From an uncultured Lachnospiraceae bacterium (lineage in GTDB: Bacteria; Bacillota; Clostridia; Lachnospirales; Lachnospiraceae), in the NCBI GenBank assembly GCA_910586205.1, contig CAJUGD010000059.1:1-9256 (forward strand): DNA of 9,256 bases, in the 5' to 3' direction. The notes below the pieces were generated by a model. The model did no database searches. It was not told where the DNA came from and saw only the letters and a program-made list of their open reading frames with translations. Of this stretch, positions 6,559 through 9,256 are shown piece by piece. The position numbers and the translations under genes are program-made. The first letter of the stretch is position 1; each line of letters opens with the position of its first letter.

Positions 6559-7088
6559 GATATTTTTATATTACCCAGGATATAAACCTGCCCTGTTCCA
6601 TCCAGTTTCGGGATTTTGACATAACCAGCGGCCGGCGGTTCTTTGGGAAGGAGGATGCAGAGAAGCTGCGGGACACCGCTGTGGTCTATCTGGCAGGGGA
6701 TGGGACCGAGGCGCGTCCGGATCTGATTCAACATCCGGTCCTTATGTTTTCCAAGAGGCTGCAGGACATCCTGGATGCCTTTGAGGCGGATCTGATTTTT
6801 AAAGACGTGGTTCTGATCCACAAGGAAAGCCTGGTGCAGTACCGGTATATCCAGGTGCTGATGGAGGAGATTGACGGGGTAAGCAGCCGCTCGGAATATT
6901 ATCCCAACGGGGAGGTAAAGCGGCTGGTTTTGGACCCCAAAAAGATTAAAAATTACCATTTGTTTCTTTTAAAGGGAAGGTACCGCAGGGATCCGATTGT
7001 CAGCCTTCCTTTGGCGGAAAGCCTGCTTCGGAGAAATGTGACCGGAATCTGTTTGGAGGAGGTGGAAGTAGATGGGGATGATGAGTGA
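6555..7088 (+). CDS. Imm11/Imm43-like (DUF1629-type) small protein
   Basis: A 177-residue soluble protein beginning at ATG 6555 in an ATGA overlap with the previous stop. It has an aromatic N-terminus (MRYFYI), a central PVLMFSKRLQDIL helix (61-73) followed by a hydrophobic strand (VVLI), then FLLKGRYRRDPIVSLPLAESLLRR and TGICLEEVEV at the C-terminus. The pattern of a late strand, a 'serine-x-x-leucine-alanine' helix and TGxxxExV is what I associate with the Imm11/DUF1629 group, found near polymorphic toxin and VgrG/PAAR genes. I judge the family call as likely but not certain. If it is an immunity-type protein, its cognate toxin is not evident next to it. Its stop overlaps the next gene start by 17 bases, so it is co-translated with the PAAR-like gene. 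Confidence 0.75.
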   Translation: MRYFYITQDINLPCSIQFRDFDITSGRRFFGKEDAEKLRDTAVVYLAGDGTEARPDLIQHPVLMFSKRLQDILDAFEADLIFKDVVLIHKESLVQYRYIQVLMEEIDGVSSRSEYYPNGEVKRLVLDPKKIKNYHLFLLKGRYRRDPIVSLPLAESLLRRNVTGICLEEVEVDGDDE

Positions 7089-8046
7089 GGAAGAAAGAGG
7101 AGCAGAAGCTCCAAAAGAAGCAGCAAGGGAGAACGGGATGTCAGAAGAAAAAGGATCCGAACTGAGGGAGGGAACCCTGATTGTAAGAAAGCCCCGACCA
7201 AAGCTGGTGGCGGTAAACCCGAAACCAACCGATAAAGAAGGGCTGATGATCCAGGAGGAAAAAACAGCCCAGGCCCAAAAAGCGTATGAACAGGATTATG
7301 AGAGGCTGGAGGCTGCCTGTGAAAAGGAAAAAGAGGCAGAGAACGCCTATTTTCAGGCCCAGGTGGATTTAGGAAATGAAATCGTGTGCAGCTATGGCAG
7401 GGAGGAGGAATTAAACGAAAAGCTAAATCAGGCTGCTGACCGCTACAAGGAAGCCATGGCAGACCGGAAAAAGGCTGAGGCGGCGTTAAAAGGATCTCAG
7501 GCAGGGGTTCTGGCATCTGCGGCAATGACGGAGGCAAAAAAGGCAGGAATCGAAAACACTAGGGATGAAAGCATGGATTTTGTGGTGCATATGGCCCGGA
7601 TTCAATGTACCTACGGGATGCGGGAGAGTATGGCGGTTTTAAAGACAGACCATGGTGTAATGTCCGGGAGGCAGGCCCAGATGACCGTGGCGGATGCGGA
7701 TCATGCAATTAATTTTATTGATTTCGGAGGATGCACCAGCCCGGAAAACGAGACGGTACAGACCGAGGCCCAAAAGGCCATGGATACGGCCATGAGTGAC
7801 GTTGAAAAAGGGATGGCAGCCAGTGTGGCAGCGGCCTTTACCAAGGAAGGCACTACGGAGCTGACAGATGAGATCGTAAACCAGTGCATAGGGGAATGTC
7901 TGTTAAAGTTCCCTCCGGGAGCCTTATGGGAAAAGGGGCATGAAAAGGTAAAAATCCAGGGGGATGCCCTGCTGGTGCGCCGGTGTGAGCTGACCTGCGC
8001 ATATGGGGGCCTGGTTACGATTGTTTTGTCAGGACAAATGGTATAA
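7072..8046 (+). CDS. DUF4280 (PAAR-like) spike-tip protein with coiled-coil N-terminus
   Basis: A 324-residue protein. Residues 1-55 are charged and Pro-rich, 60-140 form an Ala/Glu/Lys-rich coiled coil, and 168-322 match the DUF4280 PAAR-like domain: VVHMARIQCTYG, a NFIDFGGCTS core (214-223), GECLL (274-278), and RRCELTCAYGGLVTIVLSGQ near the end. DUF4280 proteins are thought to sharpen the VgrG spike and carry effectors. Cysteines 179, 221, 276 and 309 sit at the recurrent positions and could form a metal site; 272 and 305 are extra. Between CTSPEN and GECLL is a helical insert of about 45 residues that seems longer than usual for the family. GGAGGAGG nine bases before ATG 7072 supports this start; ATG 7138 with GGGAG is an alternative. 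The long N-terminal region may be an effector-docking arm. No toxin domain is recognised. Confidence 0.85.
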   Translation: MGMMSEEERGAEAPKEAARENGMSEEKGSELREGTLIVRKPRPKLVAVNPKPTDKEGLMIQEEKTAQAQKAYEQDYERLEAACEKEKEAENAYFQAQVDLGNEIVCSYGREEELNEKLNQAADRYKEAMADRKKAEAALKGSQAGVLASAAMTEAKKAGIENTRDESMDFVVHMARIQCTYGMRESMAVLKTDHGVMSGRQAQMTVADADHAINFIDFGGCTSPENETVQTEAQKAMDTAMSDVEKGMAASVAAAFTKEGTTELTDEIVNQCIGECLLKFPPGALWEKGHEKVKIQGDALLVRRCELTCAYGGLVTIVLSGQMV

Positions 8047-8059
8047 GAGGGGGATTGTT

Positions 8060-9256
8060 ATGGAGATCACATATCAGGGGCTGGGGATCTGCCTGCCCAT
8101 AGAAGGGGTGATTCAGGCGGAGGATTTTTCCCTGGAAGCGGCATTCAACCAGCATATCCGGGTAAGGCTGGTTCTTCTTATGGAGGAGGAGGGATTGGAG
8201 GAGACGATCCACAACATACCGGAGGAGGCCCGAATCCAGGTATCTGAAAACCGAATTCTTTTTTCCGGAAAAATCGTCACGGCAGAGATTGCACCGGATC
8301 GGGGGTTATATTACCTGTATCTGGAAGCCCTTTCTGACACCTTTGCATGGGATCTGGTCCAGACCAGCCGAAGCTTCCAGGACCTGGATATGACTTACAG
8401 CCAGGTGTTTGCAAAGACGCTGGAGGACCAGCCCCAGGCGGAAGTGATGGACTGCATCACAAACGGGGCGGCTATACAGGATTTGCTTCTTCAATATGAG
8501 GAAAGCGGCTGGGAATTTCTGATACGGCTGGCCAGCCGTTTTCAGACCTTTCTGATTCCGGACGCATGCGCCGGGTATGGGAGGGTTTATTTTGGAATCC
8601 CGGAAGGGGAGGATGAGGAGGTCTTAAACACAGGGGAATACCAGGCCGTCAAGGACATGGGTAGGTATTATCAGGTCAACTTAGACGGGGAGCTGTTAAG
8701 CCAGGAGATCATGAAGTGGCAGGTCCGTTCGGAACGTTCTTTTTCCCTGGCCCAAAGGGTGATGTTCTGTGATATTGAGACGATTGTGACCAGGGTATGC
8801 TATGAGACGGTGAAGGGGGAGCTGTGCCGGTTTTATGAGTTAAGCAGGAAAAAGGGGGTGTTAAGCGTCCCCCAATACAATGAAAAGATTGCGGGGATGA
8901 GTATCCCTGCCACGGTAAAGGAGCGGAGCGGGAACTGTGTGCGGGTGCATTTCCATATCGATCCAGAGTATGCGGCCTGCTCCAACCAGAAGTATTTTGT
9001 CTATGCCATAGAGAGCAGCTTTATTTACTGTATGCCGGAGGTGGGAAGCCAGGTGCATATTTATTTTCCCACCAGCGATGAAGGGAGCGCCATAGGGATT
9101 CATGCCATCCGGATGAAAGTGGCGGGAGGAAGCGGGCAGACGGGAGGCGGATATGCGCAAAACCCGGATTGCAAATCATTTTCCAATGTGGACGGAGCGG
9201 CCTTGCAGCTAACGCCGGATTCGGCCAGTGCGGCGGCGGACCGGGGGATGCTTACC
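8060..9256 (+). CDS. VgrG-like contractile injection system spike protein 4 (3' truncated by window edge)
   Basis: ATG 8060 has GAGGGGG six bases upstream and the frame stays open for 399 codons to the last base of the window, so the gene continues beyond it. It has the gp27/gpD-like region with LQYEESGWEFLIR (144-156), an OB-fold (about 277-350) with GMSIPATV, and a diverged turn, FIYCMPEVGSQVHIYFP (321-337), in place of the SPDGSGWYCMP seen in the other three. The visible tail (about 352-399) passes through a Gly-rich linker into NVDGAALQLTP and a Ser/Ala-rich stretch. In related spikes this position begins the beta spike, and the gene may carry a longer C-terminal extension, possibly an effector; this cannot be seen here. 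It follows the PAAR-like gene by 13 bases. Confidence 0.85.
   Translation, partial: MEITYQGLGICLPIEGVIQAEDFSLEAAFNQHIRVRLVLLMEEEGLEETIHNIPEEARIQVSENRILFSGKIVTAEIAPDRGLYYLYLEALSDTFAWDLVQTSRSFQDLDMTYSQVFAKTLEDQPQAEVMDCITNGAAIQDLLLQYEESGWEFLIRLASRFQTFLIPDACAGYGRVYFGIPEGEDEEVLNTGEYQAVKDMGRYYQVNLDGELLSQEIMKWQVRSERSFSLAQRVMFCDIETIVTRVCYETVKGELCRFYELSRKKGVLSVPQYNEKIAGMSIPATVKERSGNCVRVHFHIDPEYAACSNQKYFVYAIESSFIYCMPEVGSQVHIYFPTSDEGSAIGIHAIRMKVAGGSGQTGGGYAQNPDCKSFSNVDGAALQLTPDSASAAADRGMLT

Overview
The window is a single, densely packed, plus-strand gene cluster with no strand switch, no gap longer than about 100 bases and no recognisable RNA gene, transposase or CRISPR array. The strong GGAGG-type ribosome binding sites, short or negative gene spacing, one TTG start and mixed AT-rich/GC-rich codon use suggest a Firmicutes genome, most likely a Clostridia/Lachnospiraceae-type gut bacterium. 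That taxonomic call is inference from sequence style and from the protein families present; no marker gene is available to confirm it.

Layout. 1-36 may be the 3' end of an upstream gene. 67-96 is a nine-codon open frame with the best ribosome binding site of the left edge. 122-703 is an unrecognised protein whose C-terminal half resembles that of the protein at 2087-2743. 678-2042 is VgrG-like spike protein 1, started by TTG inside the preceding gene. 2087-2743 is a second small protein with a Thr/Pro linker and a possible DcrB/PsbP (Mog1-like) fold. 2745-4124 and 4137-5525 are VgrG-like spike proteins 2 and 3. 5572-6558 is a pentapeptide-repeat protein, 6555-7088 an Imm11/Imm43-like protein, 7072-8046 a DUF4280 (PAAR-like) protein with a coiled-coil N-terminus, and 8060-9256 a fourth VgrG-like protein cut by the window edge.

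How the genes may work together. Four VgrG/gpD-type spike proteins plus a PAAR-like tip protein are the puncturing and cargo-carrying parts of a contractile injection system (type VI secretion, eCIS or phage-tail lineage). The two small proteins with a possible chaperone fold sit directly before spike genes, a position used by effector chaperones of the EagR/DUF1795 type in proteobacterial type VI systems. The pentapeptide and Imm11-like proteins also occur near spike genes in other systems. No sheath, tube, baseplate wedge, AAA+ ATPase or membrane-complex gene lies in the window, so this is the spike/effector-loading section of a larger locus or an orphan spike island. A multi-VgrG arrangement of this kind in an apparent Gram-positive is the main point of interest.

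The first two genes (to about 2045) are visibly more AT-rich and use more AGA/AAA/ATA codons than the rest, which suggests that the left chaperone-plus-spike pair has a different history from the genes to its right.
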